In this document: piece by piece, positions 25,801 through 32,644 of the stretch | Position numbering within the stretch: the first letter of the stretch is position 1 | Layout: each line of letters starts with the position of its first letter | Assembly (NCBI GenBank): GCA_030606285.1 | Contig: JAUWGS010000010.1 | Span: 1 to 64,000, forward strand | Direction of reading: 5' to 3' | Source of the DNA: Planctomycetales bacterium | Lineage (GTDB): Bacteria; 4484-113 | DNA length: 64,000 bases | Notes under the pieces: generated by a model | Database searches by the model: none | What the model saw: only the letters and a program-made list of their open reading frames with translations | What the model was told of the DNA's origin: nothing | Made by a program: the position numbers and the translations under genes

Positions 25801-26110
25801 TATCCGGCCAAGAGGAGAATCCCCCGGTATGCCGGTGAACCTGACTGCACTCAACGGTTTCGAAAGCCGCAACTGGCAGCTATCGCCGGACGGGCGGCTG
25901 GTCCTTGCATACGGTTCGGCAGACGAAACAAGCGGCCTATATATGCTCAACCTGGAGGTGGATCTGCAATCTGCCGGTGCGGAAGAACTCGCACCGAGCT
26001 TCTACGCTGAGAGCACACCCACGTTCACCATGAGCGGGCACAGAGACCATTTCGATGTTCTGCTGACGCAGAAGAAGCCTACTCTGGAGGAAGAAGAGAC
26101 AGAACTCTAA
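22847..26110 (+). CDS. Large lipoprotein with PKD-type domains and propeller
   Basis: 1087 residues. A signal peptide ends in LAAC (lipobox, Cys24). A ZU5-like beta domain (about 60-170) precedes an acidic Pro/Glu linker (about 195-320). A PKD domain follows (about 325-390, with SSDPDGKILRYIWDFN). Further PKD/Ig-like repeats run to about 770 (FGWTFSDGT, LHWEFGDGT, FFRWTLGE). A C-terminal WD/PD40-like propeller (about 785-1065) completes it. It is probably surface-exposed, with a scaffold or binding role. The end overlaps the convergent CYTH-like gene by 32 nt. Confidence 0.75.
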   Translation: MKRHIIRLMLAICGLAMAVALAACQSVGPSGKAVSRTEPEKTAEELRESEHGPTEERALVTRFGTEISFRQCKVVFPTGAFSEDIYVAITFPEDAPEGTVTESAYSITPETVPLGKPALLSLHYFDDDLEAGEDENDIKLVRLTEGIWMPVGDFTLDIYNNIVTAGIDRLGVFALMVIAPRTPLINDPPVARISYEIILPGEEEEMPAEEPTAEEEVPVETEEGDVDEVIEEPVKPVEPEAEGPLEAPADGVPLVANPVPIGAEEEGLPGEENAVEGEAPARAAPAEELDDAKAVEPEDTAQKQRESFLVETPEEPTKPEPTTGATVEFSGAESSDPDGKILRYIWDFNADGVADRVSSTPEATREYDTYGSFLTILQVEDDAQPVGRDVTFAAFEIPRDPLAPKLPFKVNSVAFPAEVESGGKVVLGVAVTGGEPPYTFGWTFSDGTTADEQAVILIPGRKGELTGNLTVTDSSGRTVQRTVSADIISAPSGVEGKPEVKVRPNRVYLDVPGKVQFEATVSGAREPVTLLVDPGFGEPLTTEDKAFTLSFANAGYYIVTVTATDRAGRGAKTFVPIAVTAGETGDSGIYTGAGRLSFAVEYEESGWTVRFEAAGAGKKTKLHWEFGDGTASDERSPKKAYARADEYRVRLTADDGFERRFAERTVPVGGGELAAAIDLPPVMRGMVPFGLTPHAVVTGGKFPLFFRWTLGELFSEEEYPEFVLAKPGSHKLQLTVGDASGDTYDTYPVSVEVSRTPKKFRYPVAYFAAAEDGEVSVKLSEYDGSSECAFVIGPENPTDVALAPQGTAIALLADGGFVAYDLAGGREIMSFAPSRGKVTEVFLTSAQELLAFNIENDKGVQGYLRSEASGILPISERSERVVDITPDGSAILLASDKGVRMFYVDTFTGGLSSSSDIFGEATGGVLTAGAESAFLLGLDGDVYQVATGSGERWRLTHDGNAKESLQVSDDGTTIAYSLQTGDIIIIRPRGESPGMPVNLTALNGFESRNWQLSPDGRLVLAYGSADETSGLYMLNLEVDLQSAGAEELAPSFYAESTPTFTMSGHRDHFDVLLTQKKPTLEEEETEL

Positions 26111-26723
26111 GCCCGTAACGGTACTTCGACTCGGTGGAAGGCGACAGGGAGTAATGCTCCTCCAGGAAGTCCTTCACTTTGACGAGTTCCTCCATCCCGA
26201 TACCGTGGTCCTCAATCTCCAGGTAATTGACAGTATGGATCTTGCTTGAGTCACCGGGATCGCGGAACTTTACCATGTCGTACGAAACATTCAGCACCTC
26301 GCCTTCGGCGCCCAGGTCAAACTCCTTGCTCGTCTCTTCTGCAGCCAGCCGGAGAAACGCAGGTTCGTCCATAAAAGAGCTGGTGAGTCCGCTGAAGAAC
26401 TTCACGACTTCGTCAAGTTCGTGGACCTCAACCTTGAGCTTGAGCTTGAGTTCCTCCCGGATAAGTATTTCCGGATGTTCCTCCAGCGGGAACTTGAAGG
26501 TCAAGCGTGTGCCCTCCCCCGCGTAGAGGTTGTCCAGTTTGCGCCTGAACCGGAAGGAAGAATTGTGCCGCAGCAGGTAGTAGCTCTTTGTGTCCACGTA
26601 GATGTCGCGCACGTGCGTCAGCCCGTCACGCAGCACCGGCAGGCCAAAGCGGTCTGATATCGTCTGCACCACCTTGCCCGTATCAACGTTGGCATTCGGG
26701 AATTCTGTTTCAATCTCTTTCAC
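26079..26723 (-). CDS. CYTH/VTC-like triphosphate-tunnel domain protein
   Basis: 214 residues. The N-terminal KEIETEF, then DIYVDTKSYYLLRHNSSFRFRRK and TFKFP, follow the CYTH pattern (E-x-E-x-K; Y-x-D-T...L-R-x-R). Late strands YLEIEDHG and SKYRYGL also fit. CYTH enzymes hydrolyse triphosphates or make cAMP; VTC-type members make polyphosphate. The first motif ends with Glu rather than Lys, so activity is uncertain. Its 3' end overlaps the lipoprotein gene on the other strand. Confidence 0.65.
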   Translation of the reverse strand: MKEIETEFPNANVDTGKVVQTISDRFGLPVLRDGLTHVRDIYVDTKSYYLLRHNSSFRFRRKLDNLYAGEGTRLTFKFPLEEHPEILIREELKLKLKVEVHELDEVVKFFSGLTSSFMDEPAFLRLAAEETSKEFDLGAEGEVLNVSYDMVKFRDPGDSSKIHTVNYLEIEDHGIGMEELVKVKDFLEEHYSLSPSTESKYRYGLRVLSLLPPE

Positions 26724-26846
26724 GATTAACTCCCACCTGGGATTGGTGTATTCTACCCGAAAAGCGGAACAGCACTACAGGTGCGCGAAATCAAGGCAGG
26801 CAGAAACAGCCCACCGCCGCCCCGCTTAGTCCGCGCCGCAATCGGT

Positions 26847-26852
26847 TAGAAT
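26847..26852 (+). promoter_or_regulatory. -10 box TAGAAT of cohesin-like lipoprotein gene
   Basis: TAGAAT 87 nt before ATG 26940. The intervening leader contains an inverted repeat at 26887-26905. Confidence 0.4.
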
Positions 26853-26886
26853 ATAGAGGAGAAACGAACAAGGCTCGTTGATATTC

Positions 26887-26905
26887 GTCTATCTAGATGA
26901 TAGAC
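26887..26905. promoter_or_regulatory. Inverted repeat in leader
   Basis: GTCTATC-TAGAT-GATAGAC, a 7-bp perfect inverted repeat between the -10 box and the start codon. It may be an operator or an mRNA hairpin. Confidence 0.4.
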
Positions 26906-26939
26906 TGAAACCGGGCAACGAATCAGGAGCGGCATAGGT

Positions 26940-29090
26940 ATGCGAAAAATGCATTTATTTCATGCGATCGGTCTGCTGATCATCTTCACCACGGCTATAG
27001 CGTGCACCAGCAGCAGCACCACGACCCGGACCAACCCCAGCTACGATAGGGATTACAGCAGCCAGACCCGCAGCCGTCAGAGCAGTCAGACGGGTTCTGG
27101 CGAGGGCTTCCCGGAGGAAACCTACCATCCTCCAGTGACACTCATGATGGTGTCAATGACGACCGGTGAAGTACTTGAAGGCGAATCCTATCCTGTTATC
27201 GCTGTGGTGGATAATCCCGAGAACCGCGACCTGACGTATAGGTGGTCGGTGGAAGACGGCAAACTCGGAGAGCTTCCGGAAGGCATGCGCGGCGAAATGC
27301 TCGACTTCGAGAACGAACTGCGCACCAACAAGGGCGTTTCAAGCCAGGCGACTGAAGGGGAAGCTGCTGCGGAAGGAGTTCCTCCCGCGCCTGAAGCGGA
27401 GGGCATGGAAGGTCCTCCCGAAGGCGTACCCGCCCCGGCGCAGCCTCCGTCCGCGAGAACCGAAGACCAAAAGGCCAGATCCAAGCCTGCGCCCAAGCCA
27501 TCCGCCGAATCCGAACCAGCGGCTGAGACTGAGACCGAAACACAACCCGAAGGCGTTGAGAGCGCCGGGGCTCTGGAGCAGCCGGAGCAACCCGCCGAGG
27601 AGCCTGAAGAAGTTGTAGAAGGCGGTGAGACTACGCCGGTCAAAGACAACGGCGGCGAGGAGCCCGAGGACGGCGAGGCTCCCATCGTGGCGATGAACCT
27701 GATCCGGTACGCAGCGCTTGGGTCGGACGATGCGGATGAAGGCGAGGACTGGCCGGAACCGCAGCCCAAGGACACTGACGAGGGCGCTGCTGCGGAGGAG
27801 CTGCCTGAACAGGTGGATGAGCCGGGTGACACCGAGGCGACCGAAGATACCGATGAAGAGGAGACCGTCGAGGAAGAGCTTGCAGCGGAGGAACTGGCTG
27901 CGCGTGAAGCGATGGCCGATCAGGAAGAAACCGAAAGCACGGTCGAAGAAGTCGGCGAAACCGCTGAGAGCTTCGAGGGCTTCAAGCCAACCGTGGGTGA
28001 AGGCCGACTGGTCGAGCCTGTGGTGGAGCCGGAAGAAGACGAGGATGAGGACACGTTGCTGGACGCGGCACCATCGCTGGTCACCATAGAAACCGATAAG
28101 CCCTATGCGCTGTGGACACCCCCGGGGCTGGGCTCGTACACCATACTCTGCATCGTGCTCGACGACAAGGGCAACGAGGTGACGCCGGAGCGTTCGTTCC
28201 CCGTCACGGTGACCAAGCCTGAGCCGAAGACCGAACTGGTATGGAATACATCCCAGAAGCTCTACGAAGACGATTATCTCGTCGTGGAAGTGCGGGTTAA
28301 AAACGTACCGAGCTACGCCAAAGGGCTGTTCACGCTGAAATTCAACCCGGTTGAGCTGTCCTTCCGACTGGTGGAAACGGGCGATTTCTTCGCGGACGAT
28401 TACCGAACCTCGCTGTTTTACGCCCAGCCACCCAACGATCCGAGCAAGGTTACGGTGGCGATTGCGGCTGAAGAAATCGGCTTGCCCAAGGGTGACGGCG
28501 TCGCCGCCAGAGCTATATTCAAGGTTAAGGACACACTGAACGATCCGAGCCAGCTGGATATCTCCGAAGTAATGACTGAGGAGTCACGGTACATTCTGGA
28601 CGCCGAAGGCATCAACGTGCTTCCGCTCGTTGTCGAGCACCCCATCTACGCAACCGAATGGACGGAGCCGCCCGCACGACCACAGCAATCACGCACCGAG
28701 ACAAGGACCGACGGGTCTGGCGTGCCATCCACTCCTGAACCGCCGGGCTCTGCACGACCATCCGGCGGCGGAAGCTCCGGCCAGCCCAGCGTGGGCACGG
28801 AGAGCGGCACGAGTTCGCAGAATGAAACAGGGAGGCTCGCGGGAGAAGAATCCCAAGATGAGGGAACGATCTCTCCAGAGAATCCTCGCCTGGCTTCACC
28901 GGATGACGGTTCAGGCGTTATGGGACCTGAAGCCGAGCTAGCTATGCTGCAAGCGGACCGGGAACGCATCCTCGCTGACGAAAACATCTCCGACGAAGAA
29001 CGGCAGAAGCAGCTCGAGTTTTTGGACCTGCGGATTCAGCAGCTGCAAGGAGGCTCTGACAGCCCTATCCATGTAGTGATACCCGGGTAG
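26940..29090 (+). CDS. Lipoprotein with acidic linker and cohesin-like domain
   Basis: 716 residues. The signal peptide ends in AIAC (lipobox). A Ser/Thr-rich segment and an Ig-like domain (about 60-115, LTYRWSVEDGKLG) precede a very acidic Glu/Pro/Ala linker (about 135-380). A second Ig-like strand set follows (about 385-425). Residues about 430-570 look like a cohesin domain: DYLVVEVRVKNVPS...GLFTLKFNPVELSF...GDGVAARAIFKVKD. The tail is Pro/Gly/Ser-rich with a helical end. It is probably a surface anchor or receptor; a dockerin-like partner might be the lipoproteins at 3997 or 49878. A 10-bp hairpin follows the stop. Confidence 0.7.
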   Translation: MRKMHLFHAIGLLIIFTTAIACTSSSTTTRTNPSYDRDYSSQTRSRQSSQTGSGEGFPEETYHPPVTLMMVSMTTGEVLEGESYPVIAVVDNPENRDLTYRWSVEDGKLGELPEGMRGEMLDFENELRTNKGVSSQATEGEAAAEGVPPAPEAEGMEGPPEGVPAPAQPPSARTEDQKARSKPAPKPSAESEPAAETETETQPEGVESAGALEQPEQPAEEPEEVVEGGETTPVKDNGGEEPEDGEAPIVAMNLIRYAALGSDDADEGEDWPEPQPKDTDEGAAAEELPEQVDEPGDTEATEDTDEEETVEEELAAEELAAREAMADQEETESTVEEVGETAESFEGFKPTVGEGRLVEPVVEPEEDEDEDTLLDAAPSLVTIETDKPYALWTPPGLGSYTILCIVLDDKGNEVTPERSFPVTVTKPEPKTELVWNTSQKLYEDDYLVVEVRVKNVPSYAKGLFTLKFNPVELSFRLVETGDFFADDYRTSLFYAQPPNDPSKVTVAIAAEEIGLPKGDGVAARAIFKVKDTLNDPSQLDISEVMTEESRYILDAEGINVLPLVVEHPIYATEWTEPPARPQQSRTETRTDGSGVPSTPEPPGSARPSGGGSSGQPSVGTESGTSSQNETGRLAGEESQDEGTISPENPRLASPDDGSGVMGPEAELAMLQADRERILADENISDEERQKQLEFLDLRIQQLQGGSDSPIHVVIPG

Positions 29091-29094
29091 CAAC

Positions 29095-29118
29095 GCGGGA
29101 GTATTTTGATACTCTCGC
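29095..29118. terminator. Hairpin after cohesin-like gene
   Basis: GCGGGAGTAT (29095-29104) pairs with ATACTCTCGC (29109-29118) around a TTTG loop, with one G-U pair. It begins 4 nt after the stop, between the convergent lipoprotein and SRP RNA genes. There is no long T-run, so termination is inferred from position. Confidence 0.5.
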
Positions 29119-29158
29119 TGGCTTGCCTTCTCTGTATGCAGGCAGGCGCAATCAAGCA

Positions 29159-29255
29159 CCGGGGAATGACCGCGGCGCAGGTTACTGCCTGCTTAGGGCT
29201 GCTACCTTCCGGTCCTGACCCGGTTCACAGCGCAACCTCGCACGGGTTCCCCGGC
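29159..29255 (-). ncRNA. ffs: Small signal recognition particle RNA (4.5S)
   Basis: The minus strand carries the universal SRP core GGTCAGGACCGGAAGGTAGC followed by AGCCC. The ends pair (CCGGGGAA 29247-29254 with TTCCCCGG 29159-29166), giving an about 97-nt bacterial hairpin without an Alu domain. It binds Ffh and targets membrane and exported proteins. Confidence 0.93.
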
Positions 29256-29263
29256 TTGAGCTT

Positions 29264-29269
29264 ATTGTA
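29264..29269 (-). promoter_or_regulatory. -10 box TACAAT of SRP RNA
   Basis: Minus-strand TACAAT 8 nt before the RNA 5' end. Confidence 0.55.
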
Positions 29270-29374
29270 GCAAACACAGGGCTTACGCACTACCGCGATG
29301 ATTACAGCATCAGCTTGCAGGCCATGCAGCCTACCATTGCCGTCATCGCCACCTTGCCCTACAATAAGGGCGCG

Positions 29375-30241
29375 ATGCCCCTTTCGCGCGAGACTGTGGT
29401 TATCCTCGGCTCGGGCCAGATCGGCCGGGCGCTGCACCGCGAGCTAGTGCAGCGGGAATGCGCTGGCTGCACCCTGCTGGCGCACGACGAAGCTGACGTC
29501 ACCGACATTGAGTCGCTGCGAGACAGCGTTGCTCCGCTCGAACCCACAATAATCTTTCACACTGCGGCTTTCACCAAAGTGAACGAATGCGAGCGCAATC
29601 CGGGACTGGCGTTTGCCATAAACGCCCGGGGGACTGCCAACGTCGTTGAACTCGCCCGGGACATAGGCGCGCGAGTGGTCTATTTTTCAACCGACTACGT
29701 GTTTCCGGGTAAAGCTGCGGGAACCTGCGACGAAGATGATCCACCCCAGCCGCTGAATGTCTACGGCGCAAGTAAACTCAAGGGTGAGGAGATCGCAGGC
29801 GAATACGATGGCAGCATCGTAGTCCGAACGGCTGAAGTGTTCGCTGCTACCGGTCGCAACTTCCCGCTGGCGATTCTCGCGAAGTACCGTGAGGGACAGA
29901 AGGTGCCTGTCGTGAACGATGAGTACGCCACACCCACGTATGCCCCCCATTTCGCATCGGCTGTACTGGACCTTGTGGCTGTGGCGGAACATCCCATCTA
30001 CCACCTGCGCGGTCCGGAGGAGCTGACTTACTACGATTTCGCGCAACGCATCTTTGCCGCAGCCGGGCTGCCGGCGAATGCGCTTGTAGCCACCACCACA
30101 GAGAGGCTCGCACTGCCAGCGAAACGACCGATGCGGGCCGTGCTTTCGATGGATCGCTACCTGGCTCACGGCCTTCCTTCAATGCCCGCGCTGGACGAAG
30201 CGATCAGCGACTTCCTGCACCGCGCGCACCCGTCGGTTTAA
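29375..30241 (+). CDS. rfbD: dTDP-4-dehydrorhamnose reductase (RmlD) family
   Basis: 288 residues, an extended short-chain dehydrogenase. The NAD(P) loop is GSGQIGRAL near the N-terminus. FHTAAFTKVNECE, STDYVF and the catalytic Y-x-x-x-K in VYGASKLKGEE are all present. In RmlD enzymes this step finishes dTDP-L-rhamnose for surface polysaccharide; no other rml genes are adjacent. ATG 29375 is chosen because TACAAT lies at 29360-29365, and an earlier TTG 29315 would precede the promoter. Confidence 0.82.
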   Translation: MPLSRETVVILGSGQIGRALHRELVQRECAGCTLLAHDEADVTDIESLRDSVAPLEPTIIFHTAAFTKVNECERNPGLAFAINARGTANVVELARDIGARVVYFSTDYVFPGKAAGTCDEDDPPQPLNVYGASKLKGEEIAGEYDGSIVVRTAEVFAATGRNFPLAILAKYREGQKVPVVNDEYATPTYAPHFASAVLDLVAVAEHPIYHLRGPEELTYYDFAQRIFAAAGLPANALVATTTERLALPAKRPMRAVLSMDRYLAHGLPSMPALDEAISDFLHRAHPSV

Positions 30242-30287
30242 CACGGCATTGCCGAAAGAGATATTGAGCCGTAGCATGAAGCAGCAT

Positions 30288-31568
30288 CTAGCCCGATGGC
30301 AGATAGCGGACGTCGGCGCGCCCGACACTGATGCCAGTCTGAAACTTTTCACCCGCCAGCGTAACGCCGTCTACGCGAAGCTGTCCTTCGGCGCCATAGA
30401 GCACTGCGAAGGCATCAGCCGCCGGGAAGATGGCCAGCCCGTAGAAGTCGGATGGCAGCTCGCTGTTGCACAGCTCAACCACTTCACCGGTCGCAGTATC
30501 CAGCCGCAGTAAAGAAAGCTCCGATGGCTTGGCGTCGGGGGCTTCGTCAACCAGGCTCAAGCGTGCGAAGTAGATGCCGTCGGCGCCCATCGTGAAGTAC
30601 ATATCCATAAGCTCGTCGGGGCGCGGATTTGCCAAATCATAGCGCTTGCTGATGGCAAGACTCTCTCGGTTGAAGCGCCACACTTCAGAGCACTCGGCTA
30701 GATTGTCCTCCGGGTCCTCGCCTTTATGCGATAGCATGTAGACAACAAGATACAGATCCTCGCCCAGTGCCATCAAATCCACCAGGCTCAATGCTAAAAG
30801 CCCGTCAAGATCGCCTGCTGGAACTTCAAAATCCTCACCTGTGCCCCGGCCAAGCAGCTTCTCTGTATCGAAGATGAGAGCAAGCTCATCGTCAGTGACT
30901 CGGTACACATAATCCGAAGGCACTGTTTCGTCCACCAGATGCAGGTAGGCGCTGCCTCCGGGACTGAACCTCAGATCGCGAAGCACGAGTCGCCTTTGCT
31001 CAGCGGGGACGCCCACCAGCGCAGCCTTTCCCGTGTCGCGGTCAATCGATAGCAACTGGAAGCCCTCGTCCAGCGCACTCGCGCGGTAGCCTCCCGCAAG
31101 AATCTTCCTGCCAGGAGGCACAAACCCTACCAGCGACACATAGAAGTCGTCGCCCGCAAGGGTGCGTAGGTCGTACCATTCCTCACCAGCGCTATCATCA
31201 GTGCTGCCCGCAGGCTCTCCCGGCGGCACGACGCCTACAGATCCGCCGTGCGCCAGCGCCAATTCGCCCGTCGACGCATTGACGTCAAAGACGCCAACCG
31301 GAACCTGTTCGCTGCCGCGCTCTGAAAGTGTACGCAACGGGTTGTCCTGCCGCAGCATACGGAGACGGCCACCCGTCACGAAAACGAGCGCGCGCGTCGC
31401 TGAAACGTGCTCGTCCACGGCAAGGTTGGTGGAAGGAAAGCCTGCCTCTTCCGCTCCCTCCGGCTGCCGGCAGCTGCCCGCGGCAAGCACCACCAGCACC
31501 GCTAATGCAAGTGTGCAACGTACAGCCCAGCCACGGGTGAAGCTTTCTGCATTCGTGCTAAAGCTCAT
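30288..31568 (-). CDS. Lipoprotein with propeller-like repeats
   Basis: 426 residues from ATG 31568, which overlaps the end of the upstream gene by 11 nt. The signal peptide ends in AAGSC (lipobox). The mature part has repeated beta strands (TRALVFVTGGRLRML, LRDLRFSPGGSAYLHLVD, LYLVVYMLSHKG) typical of a propeller, much like the exported protein at 13260. Function unknown. It is translationally coupled to the gene before it, suggesting a shared complex. Confidence 0.6.
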   Translation of the reverse strand: MSFSTNAESFTRGWAVRCTLALAVLVVLAAGSCRQPEGAEEAGFPSTNLAVDEHVSATRALVFVTGGRLRMLRQDNPLRTLSERGSEQVPVGVFDVNASTGELALAHGGSVGVVPPGEPAGSTDDSAGEEWYDLRTLAGDDFYVSLVGFVPPGRKILAGGYRASALDEGFQLLSIDRDTGKAALVGVPAEQRRLVLRDLRFSPGGSAYLHLVDETVPSDYVYRVTDDELALIFDTEKLLGRGTGEDFEVPAGDLDGLLALSLVDLMALGEDLYLVVYMLSHKGEDPEDNLAECSEVWRFNRESLAISKRYDLANPRPDELMDMYFTMGADGIYFARLSLVDEAPDAKPSELSLLRLDTATGEVVELCNSELPSDFYGLAIFPAADAFAVLYGAEGQLRVDGVTLAGEKFQTGISVGRADVRYLPSG

Positions 31569-32544
31569 CGAACCACCCGCGAGACCTGTCCACGTCAACA
31601 CTGGACGCTGGGCGGATCCACCAACGCTGTGCCCGTTGAATTGTAAGCAGGCGCAGAGTCTCTTCCTCCGCATCTCGATGAAGCCCCGGGTAATAGTCGC
31701 TCAGCGTCTCCCGAAGCCCGACCATTTTCACAATTTGGTCTTCGGCCACAAATGCCACGTAGATTACGAACGGGTGCCTGACGTCGCCGTATTCGTAGAA
31801 AAAGCGCGGCAGGTAAGCCTCGAAGGTGAGAACGTAGTCCCCATCGCGCCTGGGCCCCAGCTTCTCATCCCAGCAGGCGTCATACTCCTGATAATCGTCG
31901 CCGGGATCGATCACCACATCGCGCTCCTCTTCCATCTCACCCACGATCCGAACCGTGATCGGCGCTTCGGCAGCCTTTTCCAGCCGGAACAGAACCCGGC
32001 ATTCAACGGCGTTTCCGGGCTCCAGATACGTGCGCTCGTTGTATCTCGCAGGCTGCATCCAGAAGTCCAGCACCTCGACGCGCGGAAGCTCCCGCCCTTT
32101 CACCAGGAAGAAACACTCCTGCTTGACATCCGGCGCGTCCGGCAGCGCCAGTTCGACATAGAGCTTGACCTTGTGGTCGCCGAATACCTTGCGCAGGTCC
32201 AGCATTTCCGGCAAGGTCACCTCGTAGCGCCCGGGCTCCAGTTTCATCTTTTCCTTCTTCTTCGCGAGAACCTTGCCTTGAGAGGACATGGTTACGAAGG
32301 CGGTGAGCTTTCGCTCACCCACGAATCCGCGCACTTCGAAACGCAGATACGCGTCAATGTGGCGCACTTCGGGATAAGTGTACGCAGACGAGAGTTTGTT
32401 GGCCGTGCCCTCGTGAGGAAAGGCATACATCTCTTCCACAACGATTTCCGGGTGCACCACCGTTGCCGTCGTTGCCTGCGCCGCTGTTGTGCAAAAGAGA
32501 AACTGGAGAACGAACACCACGAAAAGTGATAGATAACACCTCAT
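31558..32544 (-). CDS. Exported protein with beta-rich domains, unknown function
   Basis: 328 residues from ATG 32544. A signal peptide (hydrophobic 5-17, ending AAQA) is followed by a beta-sandwich-like region (AYLRFEVRGFVGERKLTAF, LKLEPGRYEVTLPE type strands) and a second one near 180-280. It resembles no family that I can name. It is in an operon with the following lipoprotein, and the large TIG/PKD lipoprotein gene ends upstream of it. Confidence 0.55.
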   Translation of the reverse strand: MRCYLSLFVVFVLQFLFCTTAAQATTATVVHPEIVVEEMYAFPHEGTANKLSSAYTYPEVRHIDAYLRFEVRGFVGERKLTAFVTMSSQGKVLAKKKEKMKLEPGRYEVTLPEMLDLRKVFGDHKVKLYVELALPDAPDVKQECFFLVKGRELPRVEVLDFWMQPARYNERTYLEPGNAVECRVLFRLEKAAEAPITVRIVGEMEEERDVVIDPGDDYQEYDACWDEKLGPRRDGDYVLTFEAYLPRFFYEYGDVRHPFVIYVAFVAEDQIVKMVGLRETLSDYYPGLHRDAEEETLRLLTIQRAQRWWIRPASSVDVDRSRGWFDEL

Positions 32545-32644
32545 GGCTAACACCCACCTGTGATTCCAGCGCTAAACCCCATAGAACCGAGGGGAGCGTT
32601 CCCGCCCCCCTCGCGATTGCGTGCCATGCCTAATGCAGTATTCC

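Noticed and set aside
31162-32529. 455-codon plus-strand open frame
   Set aside because: Antisense to two coupled genes with signal peptides and ribosome sites; no family resemblance.
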